Shown in pieces: positions 9,018 through 21,079 of a stretch of DNA of 64,000 nt. The DNA is from Petrolisthes cinctipes (taxonomy: Eukaryota > Arthropoda > Malacostraca > Decapoda > Porcellanidae): positions 1,984,001-2,048,000 of the forward strand of contig JAWQEG010001306.1 in assembly GCA_033782935.1 (NCBI GenBank), given 5' to 3'. Below the pieces are notes generated by a model. That model ran no database searches. It had not been told where the DNA came from and was given only the letters and a program-made list of their open reading frames with translations. Position 1 is the stretch's first letter. Every line of letters starts with the position of its first letter. The translations under genes were made by a program, and so were the position numbers.

Positions 9018-11622
9018 ATGTTTGCTAAATTGGCAACGCTGCTCTCTTGCTGGGAACAAGTAAAAGGAGGGCAGAAATGGAGAATACGAGAAGCAAGATG
9101 GGACTTGTATAAGTGTGATTTGAGGAGCATGGAATGGACTATGGATGGAGGAGTGGATGAACTGAATGATTCCCTGATTAGGAAAGTGACAGAGGTGGGT
9201 GAGAGAAGGATAGGAAGGGTGAGGAATAGCAAAAAAAGAAGATTGATGAAGAGCTGGTGGAATGAAGATATTGAGAATGCGAGGAAGAAGAGGAAGGAGA
9301 GTAATAAGAAGTGTAGAAGACTAAGGAAAAATGTAGGCAATAGTGAGGAAGATAGAATAGCATATGAGGAGGCATGGAAGGAGTATGAACGTAGACAGAA
9401 GGAGGTAAAAAAACTGATCAGGAAAGCCAGAGTTGTGGATGACAAGAAAGTGGTAGAGAGTTTGCGTGCCAAGGGAGAGAAAGGTGGTAAAGAGTGGTAT
9501 GACTTCTTAAGGGGTGAGAAGCAGAAGGAGAAAATCAGAGTGGATGAATTAGTGGTTGGAGGAAACATAGTGAGGGACACAAGGGACAAGGTGAATGCTA
9601 TAAAGGAATTCTGGGAGGAAATAGGTGGTGTGAATGAGGCAGAAGACAGGAGTGATGTGAGGTTTGAATTGGAAACAAGAATAGAGGAGGATATGAATGA
9701 TGAAATAAGTAGAGCTGAGATTAGGAAGTATGTAGGGAAACTGAAAACAGGTAAAGCAGCAGGCAGGGATGGGGTTCCGTATGAGTTCTACAAGGAGGGA
9801 GGGGAAGGAGTATTAGAAGGCCTTTACTCTCTATTCAGAGCAATCTGGGTAGAGGAAAAAGTGCCAAGTAAGTGGAATGAGAGTAGAGTGACTGTGTTGC
9901 ATAAGGGAGGACACAAGAGTAAGAGGGAGCTTAGGAACTATAGGCCTATAGCTCTAACAGATACAGTATCAAAGGTGTTTTGTGGGATCCTGAATGAAAG
10001 GTTGAAAGAGAATGTGGAGAGGTACAAAGTGATGGGAGAGGAACAGAATGGTTTTAGGACAGATAGGAGAGGGGAGGATAATATGTTCGTAGTGAGAGAA
10101 GTTATTGAAAAAATGGTGAAAGATAACAGGAAAGTTTACTTAGCATTTCTAGACATTGAGAAGGCGTATGACAGAGTTAACAGGTATAAGCTAGGCAAGG
10201 TGTTGGAGAGAGTGGGAGTTAGTAGCAAGGTAATGAATATTATAATGAGTATGTATAAGGAAACCAGGGCAGTGTACAGTATGGGTGATTTAGAGACAGG
10301 GTGGGTGGAGAGTAAGAGAGGTGTGAGGCAAGGATGCGTACTTTCACCATTGTTGTTTAGTCTGTATACAGAGGAACTAGCTGCACGAGTAAGGAAGGAA
10401 GGTTTAGGGATTCAGGTAGGGGAGTATGTACTGAGTATTTTGTTGTATGCAGATGATGTGGTGATTCTGAGTGAGACAGATGAGACACTGCAGAGAATAC
10501 TTGATGTAGTTACAGAGTATGGGAATGATTTTAATGTCAAGTTTGGGAGTATTGGTAGTGAATGGGGATGACCGGGATATAGGTAGAACGTGGAGACTGG
10601 GTGAAAATGTGATTGAAAGGACACAAGAGTATAGATACTTAGGAATAATTGTGGATGAGAAAGGGTGTGATAGGACAAAGACTGATAGGTTATCAAGAGC
10701 AAACCAGTGGGTAGGAAGACTAGGAAGTGTGGCAAGGTGTAGAGCCAATAAGTATGAGGTAGTGCGTGGTGTATGGAAAGGTATGGCTGTACCTGGACTC
10801 ATGTATGGACTGGAGACTATGACATGGACAGTGAATGACTTGAACAGACTGGAAGTAGTACAGAATAGGATAGGAAGAACAGCATTAGGTGCAAACAAGT
10901 ATGTAGGTGTGGAAGCAATAAGAGGTGACGCTGGATGGAGTACGTTTGAGGAGAGGATAGCCAAAGGAGTGTTGAGATATAAGGTTAGACTAGAGGGAAT
11001 GAATGAAGACAGATGGGCTCGAAGAGTGTATAAATGGACAGGACGGTACACCAAGTGGAGAAGGATGTGTGATAAGAGAATGGAAAAGTGTGGAATGCAG
11101 TACCCAATGCTAGATGAAAGAGGCAGATGGAGTGATGAGAAATGGATGAATGAGATTAAGAGACGAATACAAGAAATAGGCAGAGATGAATGGATGAAAG
11201 GCATAAGTCAGAAGAGCACGCTAGATTGGTACTCCTCTAAGGACATACCAAGGAGTGAATTGTTCTATGATGGTAGCTGGGGAAGTGAGCTGATGTTTAA
11301 GGCAAGAACGAAGTCACTGGAGGTGAATGACAGAATTTATAGATGGAGTAATGAAGGTAGTAAGGTGTGTGGGATGTGTGAGAGTAGGGAAGATGAGACA
11401 GTAGAACATGTGTTGATGGTATGTGATAAGTATGAACGAGAGAGAGCTATCATGCTGAATGTGGTAATTAGTGAACTAGGAGTGAGAAAATGGAGTGAGA
11501 TGGTGGAAGCGACAGTGGCAGCTAAAGTGCTGCTAGGTCTTAGTGAACGAGAGCTGTACAGTCCAGTGATAATAGATAGTGTGAAAGAATTTCTGGAAAG
11601 GGTATGGTTGAAGAGAAAATGA
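9018..11622 (+). pseudogene. Reverse transcriptase ORF2 of LINE, one frameshift
   Basis: The first part (to about 10540) has the RT motifs TGKAAGRDGVPYEFYKEG, LRNYRPIALTDTVSKVF, NGFRTDRRGEDN, AFLDIEKAYDRVNR (catalytic Asp), GVRQGCVLSPLLFSLY and the active site LLYADDVVIL. Near 10535-10545 a small deletion changes frame. The second part resumes at GVLVVNGDDRD and continues with YRYLGIIVDEKGC, NQWVGRLGSVAR and a terminal CGMCESREDETVEHVLMVC zinc-finger-like motif, stopping at 11622. Catalytic residues are intact but the frame is broken. I recall this C-terminal style from decapod LINEs; clade not assigned. Confidence 0.85.
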
Positions 11623-11803
11623 GTATATAGGGACGAGCAGGCTGTATAGGATATAAAGGATGAAAGTATGTGTATACATGTATTCTTTGGTGCTGTTTTT
11701 TGTTTTCTCTCTGCAGAGTCTGCAGAGGAAGACAGTGAGAGAGTGCCGTTGCAAAGGCTACACCCGAACGCGGGTGACTCTCAGTCATCATCATCATCAT
11801 CGG
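9018..11803 (+). mobile_element. 5'-truncated non-LTR retrotransposon with (ATC)n tail
   Basis: It contains a lysine/arginine-rich linker, a full reverse transcriptase, a thumb and a C-terminal Cys/His motif, then about 180 bp of 3' UTR ending in an ATC repeat near 11790-11803. The endonuclease is missing, so the copy is 5'-truncated. A short ggcaac motif occurs near both ends, but I could not define a proper target duplication. Confidence 0.8.
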
Positions 11804-11883
11804 CAACACTGACGACGACAAAGCCATCTGGCAACACTGATGACAAAAGTAGGAGAGAAAAAAAGACAGAGGTAAACAACACA

Positions 11884-12025
11884 TGGTCCATATTCAAGAA
11901 CGTTCGTAGTGCATAGGATGGCATGGTACCGATACGATGACTCCATATACAAACCATCACAGAGCCGTCGTCGTACAGTACCACACCATCGTATATACCA
12001 CGGATGTTTTTGAATACGGCTCATT
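11884..12025. repeat. Imperfect palindrome (~65-bp arms)
   Basis: The reverse complement of 11955-12025 aligns with 11884-11953 at roughly 70-75% by eye (for example ccatattcaagaacgtt against ccgtattcaaaaacatc). It could be a decayed foldback element. No target duplication was seen. Confidence 0.5.
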
Positions 12026-12240
12026 TAAGATATATATATTTTTCTTTCTTCACTCTTTATCTCCGTCGCCATTATTATTATTTTTTTCTCTATCGTTATT
12101 TATTTTTTGGTATTTATCTAGTTAGAGGTGTATATGGTACCGTGGGTCGATTCCACAGTGGTTGGTATTGGTTTGTAAGCATGCAAACGAAAGAATGTTA
12201 TATAGCCGTGTTAATGACCGATAAATATTGAAAGAATTTC
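12026..12240. other. No gene seen; T-rich spacer
   Basis: Contains only pyrimidine-rich, low-complexity sequence without coding motifs. Confidence 0.5.
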
Positions 12241-12549
12241 CTTCCATCGTAGTAATAATAATAATAATAATAATCTTGGTAATAAAGAACAACACGTGTA
12301 TGATTTTGCACCACCTCATAATAATAATAATAATAATAACTAATAATAATAATAACAATAATGATAATAATATCCACCGACACTTTCCTTCCATCGTAGT
12401 AAATATCTTGGTAATAAAGAACACGTGTATGATTTTGTACCACCTCATAATAATAATAATAATAATAATAATAATCTTGGTAATAAAGAACAACACGTGT
12501 ATGATTTTGCAGCACCTCAATAATAATAATAATAATAATAATAATAATT
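12241..12549. repeat. Composite (TAA)n microsatellite with a ~45-bp spacer unit repeated three times
   Basis: Runs of ATA/TAA alternate with a conserved spacer containing cttggtaataaagaac, acacgtgtatgattttg and accacctca, near 12273-12320, 12408-12448 and 12475-12520. A further block (ccttccatcgtagta) appears twice. The compound unit evidently duplicated together with the microsatellite. Confidence 0.85.
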
Positions 12550-12663
12550 GAGGGGGTTGAGTTGATGTAAGGTGTTATTTTCAAGATTATAGTTGGATAT
12601 GATAGTGATTTATTTGCATGATGTCATTGTAAGGGAAGGTGTGTGTGGTTATTACATTGTGGC

Positions 12664-13440
12664 TGTAGATAGATAGATAGATTGTTTATTGACCACAGAA
12701 CAATCGGTAAACTATACAATTTCTTCTGAATATTGCTAACAACAAAGTACATTTTTTTTTTCTTTATCAATTGCACCAATCAAACAATAAAGTACAAAAC
12801 AATTAACACCCTCAAAATGTCTGGTTGTAGTCCACAAAATTATCTATGCAATTCCAATTCCCACCTCATTGGGTACCGAAAACCATCTCATACCAAATAT
12901 TACACAACTTACACCTACATTTATTTACATAATAGATTTAACCATGCACATACTTTTATTATCAAGCTTTCCATATATATTTTTACCCTACGTCACTCAT
13001 TATATTAACGTGTCAAAACCGCTAACAGGGTTCGTCGACACAACACCTGACCTGCTAGGTCTACTCTTATTTATAGCTTTCTGCATACTACCACGACCAG
13101 AGAGTGACGTCTCGAGGGCCTGGTCGACCACCGCTCAAGGAAGAGATTGGGGCTTTTCTTTATCCATATATAATTAATTTTGTTATATTGGCCCCAGAAG
13201 CCAAGAGCTACTACCTACCTGGCAGATGAGGGGATCGAGCGCTGGTCGCCGTGGGCGGGGTACCTCTTCCCCCACGGGGCCATTCGTTTTAAAAAGCAGC
13301 CCCAATGGCTCGAAAGTTTGCCCACGACGGTGCTGAGACCCCCGAAATTGGGGCAGAGCAGGGGCCGGAGCCCCCTCTAGTCTAGCTCGCCAGGTCTCAG
13401 AGACATGCAAGCCCCACCACCACATCAAGGCGGTTGGGGG
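12664..13440 (-). mobile_element. 3' UTR and (TATC)n tail of a minus-strand non-LTR element
   Basis: Read on the minus strand this segment ends GTGGTCAATAAACAATC followed by repeated TATC, a typical LINE tail. The upstream 13180-13440 part is GC-rich and abuts a decayed LINE coding region on the same strand, but I cannot show they were one element. No protein is encoded here. Confidence 0.5.
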
Positions 13441-13479
13441 GGATGGCTTGAAGAGCTCTTCGTGAATCTAGAAACTAGA

Positions 13480-14275
13480 TGGACAGAAAATATTGATCTC
13501 AAAGCTAAATTTATTACTTGGAGTTCAGCAGTAAATTTTGAGGAATGGGAAAGTAGTATACCACTCTGAAAAGTGGGAAAAATAACTCCAAGTCCCACCT
13601 CATCACTGGATTTGCACTCTTCAGTAAAAACAGGGACCGAATCCGGTAGGCTTGCCATGTATTCAATAAAATGAAAGTAAGCAACATAAGAATGAGCTGA
13701 TGACTTCCTATATGACATATATTCACACACTTCCATTTCCGGAAGAAGCCAAGGGGCTACACGAGGAATTTTGATTGAACCGATGGTTATACACGAGGAG
13801 TTTGGACTGGACAGATGGTTATCACTGGGAAGTCTAAATTCTCTATTATAACCATTACCCGAAAACCAAAGGGATGGCAAATACGGTGGTAAGAAGTAAA
13901 GAACGGTGACATGGATGTATCTGTCACTGTTCCACAGCTCTCAGAATCTGGGAGGCGATGAAGACAGTGCCATTATTGGAGCCTCAAGTTTTGTTGATGT
14001 AGACTCAGTGGAGGCTCGTGAGCATCCACGAAGAAACTAATTATAGGAGATGTTCGAAAAGCCCTAGTTCCTAGACGTATCCCACCATTGTGGACTGAAT
14101 CTAAGACCTTTAATCGGACATCGGTGGCAGATGAGTATACCTAGCAGCTATTGTCCAGCTTTGGTTTCACAAGTGTCTTATACAGTTGGAGCAGTGTGTC
14201 TCGATCAGCCCCCCAAATTGTGTGTGATAGAACACACAACAAATTTGAGTGTTCGAAGGCATGAAGGAACCCAAG
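13480..14275 (-). pseudogene. Heavily decayed copy of LINE family J1 (RT C-terminus and RNase H N-terminus)
   Basis: Minus-strand translation follows J1 (17-21 kb) in order, across frameshifts and stops: NLLCVLSHTIWGADRDTLLQ (14141-14270), then an AFRTSPI...VDAHEPPLSL region, LHRLPDSES, HPFGFRV, IPRVAPWLLPE and an RNase H start in which the motif YTDGSKSD has become FTEECKSSDE. The loss of the first catalytic Asp and many substitutions make this much older than J1. It stops at about 13480, before the last RNase H motifs. Confidence 0.8.
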
Positions 14276-14280
14276 TGAGG

Positions 14281-16263
14281 TGTGACTCGACCCGTGGGCA
14301 GCTCTGACCACGATGCAGTCCTGACCAGGATTAATGTAGGTGAGGCCACCACCCGCACTATTTGGATGTGGGACAACCCTGCTCCAAGGAGGGTCAGAGA
14401 GTATGGCACATGCCTTCACATCTCAGCTCTTAGCCCTCCAGAAACGCTATGTACCACACCGGAAATACACTACCAGACCGAAGGACCAGCCCTGGTTTGG
14501 CTACCGCTGCCATGCTGCTGCTGAGGCCAAGTACGCGGCGTGGATACAGTACAAAAGGAATCCGACTCAGCACAACAAAAGCCAGCACCGTGCAGCTTGT
14601 AGGAGAATGGTAGCCACCAGCAAATGGGCAGTGAATAGGTGGGAGGAAAACCTGAGGAGAAAGCTCCGAGGTCCTGGTGTGGGACACAAGACTTGGTGGT
14701 CCCTTGTTAAGGAAAAGCAGGGAATCAGCTACCAAGATGTAATTCCTCCCCTCATCAGGGAAGATGGAACAGTTGCCACCAGCAGCAAGGAAAAGGCCCA
14801 GCTGCTTGCCACCCTCTTCGCAGAAAAGATGAGGGTGGAAGACCCACATCTACCCCCACCTAGTCTTGACCAGCAGTGTGAGGAGATAGTCACTGAGGTG
14901 AAAGTGACACAGACGCAGGTGGAGCGCCTGTTAAGGGACCTGAACATCAAGAAAGCCACTGGCCCTGATGATGTCAGTCCACAGATATTGAAACGCTGCG
15001 CCAGTGAGGTGTGTGTCCCTCTCACTACTGTCTTCTCTGCCTGCATAAGGGAGAACACTTGGCCTTCAGTGTGGAAGGAGGCTCGGGTGGTTCCCGTCCA
15101 TAAAAGGAGCTCCAGGTCTGATCCCAAGAACTATAGGCCAATTTCCCTGCTGTCAGTAGTAGGAAAGGTGTTTGAGAGGGTAGTGGTTGATGTGGTCTGT
15201 CACCACCTGTCCAGCAACTATCTCCTCTCTGACCAGCAGTTTGGTTTCAGACCAGGCAAGTCCACCTCTGACTTGCTAATGCTCCTCACCAGAGACTGGC
15301 AGGATGCCCTAGATGACGGCCTGGACACTGTCGTGGTTGCCCTGGATATAGCAGGTGCCTTCGACAGGGTGTGGCATGGAGGACTGTTGGAAAAACTCGG
15401 TGGCAAAGGCATCCAAGGTGACCTCCTTCGCCTCCTGGGTAACTACCTTCAAGGAAAGACTCTCCAGGTAGTTGTTAATGGGCAGGAATCTGAGTCCCTC
15501 CCAGTGGAAGCATCAGTCCCACAGGGCTCAGTGCTGGGACCAGTCCTCTGGAACATATATATAGATGACCTTCTCCAGCAGCTGACATCGATCTTGGCCT
15601 ACGCTGATGACTGTACCCTCTCCTGTACATACCTTCGACATGACAGTGGACAAGTGGCTGACGAGATCAACCAACAGCTAAGGGTAATACAGGAGTGAGG
15701 AGAACGTTGGCAGGTGACATTTGCCCCAGACAAGACCCAAGCAATGGTGGTCTCTCGATCCCCTGCTGCTGGGACAGTAGTAGCCATCAAAATCTTGGGA
15801 ATGGAGGTGGATCGAGGGATCAGATTTGATGGACACATCAGACACATTGCTCAGAAAGCCTCCCACAGAGTGTCTGCCTTACATAGGAGAGCAAGTCTTC
15901 TGGACAGTAGTGGAAGGCTTGTACTCTATAAGGCCCAGATAAGACCATATATTGAGTATGCTTCCCTCTCCTGGATGTCATGTGCCGCCTCACATGTTAA
16001 AAGGCTGGACAATATCCAGAGACGTGCCCTACGTCTGGTGGAAGCTATAGGACCCCCTATACAGCCACCACCTACAATCCACCTTGACTCACTGGAACAC
16101 CGCAGGGATGTTGCAGCACTGGTGGTGTTCCACAAAGCACTGGTGCAAGAGGTGCCACACCTGGCTGGGTTGTGTCAGCCTCCAAGGGTCACTACACGGG
16201 TCACGAAAATGGTGACAAATGGTGATGACACAGTAGAGGTGCCACATTCTTATTCCTGTCAGC
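14281..16263 (+). pseudogene. CR1/L2-like non-LTR element fragment: end of endonuclease and full RT, one nonsense codon
   Basis: It starts in the endonuclease C-terminus (GSSDHDAVLTRINVGEATT) with a frameshift near 14400. The RT follows: KKATGPDDVSPQILKRCA, PKNYRPISLLSVVGKVFERV, FGFRPGKSTSDLL, VALDIAGAFDRVWHGG (catalytic Asp), VPQGSVLGPVLWNIYIDDL and AYADDCTLS. The long frame stops at a TGA (15696-15698) where family members have Trp, then continues in frame (GERWQVTFAPDKT...RALRLVEAIGPP). It is cut near 16263, before the expected C-terminus, exactly where J1 sequence begins. There is no RNase H. The RT style fits the CR1/L2/Jockey group. Confidence 0.85.
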
Positions 16264-17075
16264 TTGGTTGCAGCACCCTCTCAACCCTCTCAAGAGGCAG
16301 CTGCTTCTTGCTCTAGTGAGAACGTTTCTAAGGTTACTCTACATAATAGTTTATCTGTCTTGGAAACTTTATCAGACACTCATTCTGGTGACCCTTCAAC
16401 TTATGACAATTCTCAGACTTTAGCTAAAGGTGTCCATGTGGTAGAGGTTCACGCTGCCACACGCTCTCCCAAAAGGAAACTTAAGTCACCTAAACTGCCA
16501 CAGAGACGCCTTCGCGGTTCCTCTGAGGCACTTGACTCTATAGATGTTCCACCTTGTGAGGCAACCATCTCTGTGGACTCATCCATAGTTTCCTCTCAAT
16601 TTCACCAGAAGCGTTCTCGTGGCTCTGATGAATCTCTTGATTCAACAGAAGTTCCTCCTTGCAAGCTTCCTTCGGGATCATCAGAGAGGCGTGAAGTTAA
16701 TGTGTATGCCACGGATGTTGTGACTTCAAAAGATTCACTTTCTCTTCCGCTTGAGCAAAGGAGTGATTCTACCACCTGTATTATGGATGTTGATGTATCT
16801 GCCTGTGTCAGTGATATCACTGTTGTACAGGACAAACCCAATGTAATTGTTTCAAAGAATATCCCATCTCATATACCTTCATCTTCTTCTAACATATCAG
16901 ATGCTTCAGGGACTCGTCTACGGGTTCCAATTACTGCCCAAGTACTACTCCTCGGGTTCGCTCTTCTTCTAGTGGCCCAGGATTAGACAAATCTTATTGT
17001 TTGAATAAACCTTCAGGCCGAGGTGGTAGTGGGAAGTACCTCCGTGAGGCTTCCCAAAAATCAGTACTAAAGTAA
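16264..17075 (+). pseudogene. J1 ORF1 (gag-like) C-terminal part, frameshifted
   Basis: A Ser/Pro/Lys-rich tail with SPKRKLKSPKLPQRRLRGSS and a second, similar segment (QKRSRGSDESLDSTEVPPC) suggests an internal duplication. Near 16935 the frame changes; the other frame (TPRVRSSSSGPGLDK...) continues to a TAA at 17073-17075, a few bases before the endonuclease reading frame. The RNA-binding part and zinc knuckles lie upstream and are missing. It is identified only by position before ORF2 and its composition. Confidence 0.6.
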
Positions 17076-17080
17076 CACCG

Positions 17081-20000
17081 TTCAAGGTCCTTCAGTGGAA
17101 TTGCCGTGGCTTGCGTGCTTCTTGGGAGGAACTGCGCGTTCTTCTCTCTAGCTTCTCTCCTGCATGTGTTTCTCTCCAAGAGACAATGCTTGGGGACTAC
17201 ATTCCTGCCAGTCCTCCAGCATACTCAGCATTTTATTCCAATTCATTTGAAGGGCAGGGTCATCATGGTGGCTCTGCCATCCTAGTTTGCCGAGATATTC
17301 CTTGCACGAGCCTGGAGCTTAACACTCCGCTCCAGGCTGTTGCAGTTAAGGTTTTTATGGACCGCCCGTACACTGTATGCAGTCTATACCTTCCTCCCAG
17401 TGTTACAGTTGAGAGGGGTGATCTCAACCATCTTGTACGGGACCTTCCATCTCCCTTTATTTTATTGGGTGATTTTAATGGTCGTCATCCTCTGTGGGGT
17501 GACAGTTCGGTCAACCCCAGGGGTGTTTTATTGGCTTCTTTCATTGAGGATGAGGTATTAGGGGTTTTAAATACGGGAGATGTGACACATTTTAATAGCC
17601 CTACTGGGACTTTTACCGCCATTGACATTTCCCTTTGCTCACCCAGTGCTCTGTTGGATTTTACTTGGAGAGTGTTGCCTGACTTATATGGCAGTGACCA
17701 TTTCCCTATACTTTTAGAAGGTAACAGGTACGAACCACAGTCTCGTCTTCCTAGGTGGAAATTAGAGAAGGCTGACTGGCAGTTTTTTAGAGAGCTAACT
17801 TCTTCGGTCTCTTCTGTAGCCGATTTCGGTAGCTCTGACGAGGCTGTAACATATTTCACTGATATGCTCCACTCTGCTGCTCTCAACTCTATCCCTAGAA
17901 CTTCTGGCTACTTTCCCAAACGTCCTGTCCCTTGGTGGTCACCAGTCTGCATCACTGCTGTGCGGGAGAAGCGCGCTGCTTTCTCTCGCCTTCGTCGCAA
18001 TCGTGGGAACCCAACTCTTTTAGAGGACTTCCGACGGGCAAGGGCTCGGGCTAGACGAGTTTTAAAAGAGGCCCAACGTGCATCTTGGAAGGCCTATGTG
18101 TCTTCAATTAATACTAAAACTCCACTCACCCAAGTGTTCAGGAGAGTCCGTAAGATGGCGGGGAAGTTTTCTCCTAGTTCTCCACCTGTACTTAAGGTCA
18201 ATGGAATTAAGATCATGGATGGTTTGACAGTGGCCAATACCATGGCGGAGGCTTTTGCAAAGGTCTCCAGCCGTGACTCTCGACCTCTGGCTGTCAGGCA
18301 TGAGTTAAGAGCCAAGGAGCGTACAGTCCTGGATTTCACAGTGAACGAGAATGAAAGTTATAACCATATATTCACCCTGAGAGACCTGCATTCTGCTCTC
18401 TCTCTCTGCGGCGACACTTCTCCTGGGCCAGACAACATCCCATATGCAATGTTACGACACTTGGGTGAGGAAGCGATCTCATTTCTTTTAGCTGTATATA
18501 ACAGAATCTGGCTGGAGGGTGGAGGGTTGCTACCATCCTTCCTTTCCTCAAGCCGGGCAAGGACTCTGGTGTTGCCCTCAATTATCGACCAATTGCCTTG
18601 ACCTCCTGTCTCTGTAAACTATTTGAAAAGATGGTGAATGTCAGACTGGTATACTTCTTGGAACGGGGTGATTTTCTGTCTCCGTCCCAGTCTGGCTTTC
18701 GTAAATACCGTTCCACTACAGATGCTCTGGTCAGGTTGGAAGCTGCTGCATGTGAGGCTTTTGCACGACATCAACACCTTGTCTGTGTATTCTTTGATTT
18801 AGAAAAAGCCTATGACACTACATGGCAATATGGCATCCTGCAGCAACTCCATTTATATGGCCTGCGGGGTCGCCTTCCACGCTTTCTTAAGGAGTTTCTC
18901 AGTGGTCGCAGTTTTTCTGTGAGAGTTGGTACAACCCACTCAGCATCTGTTGCACAGGAGGAGGGCGTCCCCCAGGGAAGCGTCCTCAGTGTCACATTGT
19001 TTGCAGTAGCAATTAATGCCATTGCCTCATCCCTTCCAGACGGTATAGCTAACTCGATGTACATTGACGACCTAGCAGTCTGGTTTGCTGCTTCCCGTAT
19101 GTCAGTGGCGGAGCGGCGCATGCAGCTTGCCCTTGACAGGGTGTCACATTGGACTGATTCTCATGGGTTTCGATTTTCTCCTTCCAAGACAGTTGCTATG
19201 CACTTCTGCCACATCCGAGGCATCCACCCGGATCCGGACTTATTCATGTATGGTCATCGGATACGATGTGTCGAGGAGACTCGCTTTTTGGGTCTCCTTT
19301 TTGACAAACGTTTGACTTGGGTTCCCCACTTACGTACACTTAAGGTCTCTTGCCTCAAGGCTCTTAACCTGTTGAGGGTCCTGAGCCATACATCCTGGGG
19401 GGCTGATCGGGCCACCCTCCTCCGCCTATACCATGTTGTTATTAGGTCAAAACTCGACTATGGGTGTGAGGTGTACTCTTCTGCCACCGATGCCCGTCTC
19501 AGAGTTTTAGACCCTGTTCATCATGCTGGAGTACGTCTGGCGACCGGAGCCTTCAGGTCGTCCCCAATCCCCAGTCTCCTAGTGGACGCTAATGAGCCAC
19601 CTCTTGATCTCCGTTGCCAGTCCTTGATGGTTCGTTGTTAGCATTGATTACATCGACTTCCTGACACCCTACCTTGCTTGGCGGTGTCATCTGATATCAT
19701 GTCTCAGTACTACCTTTTACATTCTCGTGCACCATGGCCCTTTGGCTTCCGGGTCAGAAAGGCTATGGAGGAGATGGGCATAGATGACTTTCATATTTGT
19801 CCTGTGAGGGTCCCCAGGGTGGCTCCATGGCTTCTTCCAGAAGTTTTCCCCTACACCTGCTTTACAGACAAGAAGGAATTTCTTCCTCCTCCAGTGGCTC
19901 GTTCCCTCTTTTTAGAACATGCCTTCACTCACAGGGAATCCCTCCCTGTGTACACTGATGGGTCAAAGTCTGATGCTGGAGTTGGCTTTGGAGTTGTCTT

Positions 20001-20778
20001 TCCTGACTTATGCCGTGGATGCAGGCTCCCTTCTGTCATGTCCATTTTTACTGCTGAGCTCTCTGCCATTTTATATGCCCTCCAAGTGATTTTTACTCTC
20101 CCTCAGCCTTCGTTTACTATTTTTAGCGATTCCTGTAGTGCCTTGCAGGCTTTGTGCAATTTTAACTCTACCCATCCCCTGGTGTTGGCCATTCTTGAGT
20201 GGCTTGTCCTCCTGGGTCGTCGTGGCTGCAAAGTCACTTTTTGTTGGGTCCCGGCCCATGTGGGTGTTGATGGGAATGAGCTGGCTGATGCCCTGGCTAA
20301 GGCTGTGGTCTCCAATTCCCGGCCTCCTGCCAGGCATCATCCTGTTCCTGCAGTGGACCTTCGACCCTACATAGATGCTACCGTTCGTTCCTGCTGGCAG
20401 GACAGATGGGACGCCATCGGGGCTAACAAGCTCCGTGACATCTGCCAGCGCCTTGGATTGTTGAGCTACAGTGGCCTGTCCCGCCGGTGGGAGACGGCTC
20501 TTGTCCGTCTCCGCATTGGCCACACATTATTGACTCATGGCTTTTTAATGGAGAGGGCTCACCCTCCCTACTGTGATGATTGTCTGGTCCCTTTGACAGT
20601 ACGGCATCTTATTGTCGAGTGTCCCAGCCTTGGGGACCTTCGTCGTAGGCACCTCTCCGAGTACCGGAAGGGTGACGGTTCTTACAGTCTCTTCCAGGTG
20701 CTCGGGGAGGAGGCTTGTTGTGTGGGAGGGAACACCCTCTCCTATGTGGAGGAGGCTGGCCTTCTCCACAAATTGTGA
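17081..20778 (+). pseudogene. J1 ORF2: APE endonuclease, reverse transcriptase, RNase H; three breaks
   Basis: Endonuclease: LQWNCRGLRASWEEL, SLQETML, GDFNGRHPLWG, GSDHFPI, all catalytic motifs intact. RT: SPGPDNIPYAML, then a frame-shifting deletion near 18519 (just after NRIWLEG), then NYRPIALTSCLCKLFEKM (the frame runs upstream of its first apparent start), FFDLEKAYDTTW, VPQGSVLSVTLF and MYIDDLAVW. The catalytic box is YIDD, not YADD. Two in-frame stops follow, TAG at 19639-19641 and TGA at 19645-19647, both one transition away from Trp and Arg. RNase H: VYTDGSKSDAGVG, FTAELSAILYAL, IFSDSCSALQAL and WVPAHVGVDGNELADALAK; all four acidic residues present. The C-terminus has a Cys/His motif (YCDDCLVPLTVRHLIVECP). 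Confidence 0.9.
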
Positions 20779-21079
20779 ATTTTATTGTATTTATGGCTAT
20801 TAATTTTTAGGTAGTTAAAGTTTAATGTTTCTTTCGTTAATATTTCAATTCTTGTATATATCTAACTTAAATAGGTTATTTCATTAATATATAATCTTTT
20901 GGAAGACGTGGGTTTTATTCATGCTGCTTCTCCCTTTTGAGGTAGTGAAAATTATTTAATTTTTGTACATATTTTAGTAATGATGTAGATGACCTTTATA
21001 TGTTGGGCGGTATATGACCATTGTTGTTGCGCTGCCCGATGCCTAATGGCATCAATAAATCAATCAATCAATCAACTCG

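Larger units (their letters stand above)
16264..21074 (+). mobile_element. Non-LTR retrotransposon J1 (ORF1 3' part, EN-RT-RNase H ORF2, 3' UTR, AATC tail)
   Basis: This is the longest plus-strand LINE here. It begins inside ORF1 (5'-truncated), has an almost complete ORF2, and about 300 bp of AT-rich 3' UTR ending in ...atggcatcaataaatcaatc and AATC repeats at 21050-21074. RNase H plus APE-type endonuclease places it in the I-like group (I, Ingi, LOA and relatives); clade not assigned. It joins a J2 fragment directly at its 3' end and a CR1-like fragment at its 5' end. The flanks do not match each other, so a later rearrangement is likely. Confidence 0.85.

Noticed and set aside
8984..9589. 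201-codon minus-strand frame rich in Ser/Leu/Phe
   Set aside because: It is the antisense shadow of the purine-rich LINE RT on the plus strand.
10404..11204. 266-codon minus-strand frame
   Set aside because: Antisense shadow of the second half of the same LINE RT.
9027..11815. ggcaac near both ends of the 9-11.8 kb LINE as its target duplication
   Set aside because: Only six bases match and the surrounding bases differ; too weak to define boundaries.
12198..12584. Frames of poly-Ile, poly-Asn or poly-Tyr on both strands
   Set aside because: Translations of the (TAA)n microsatellite.
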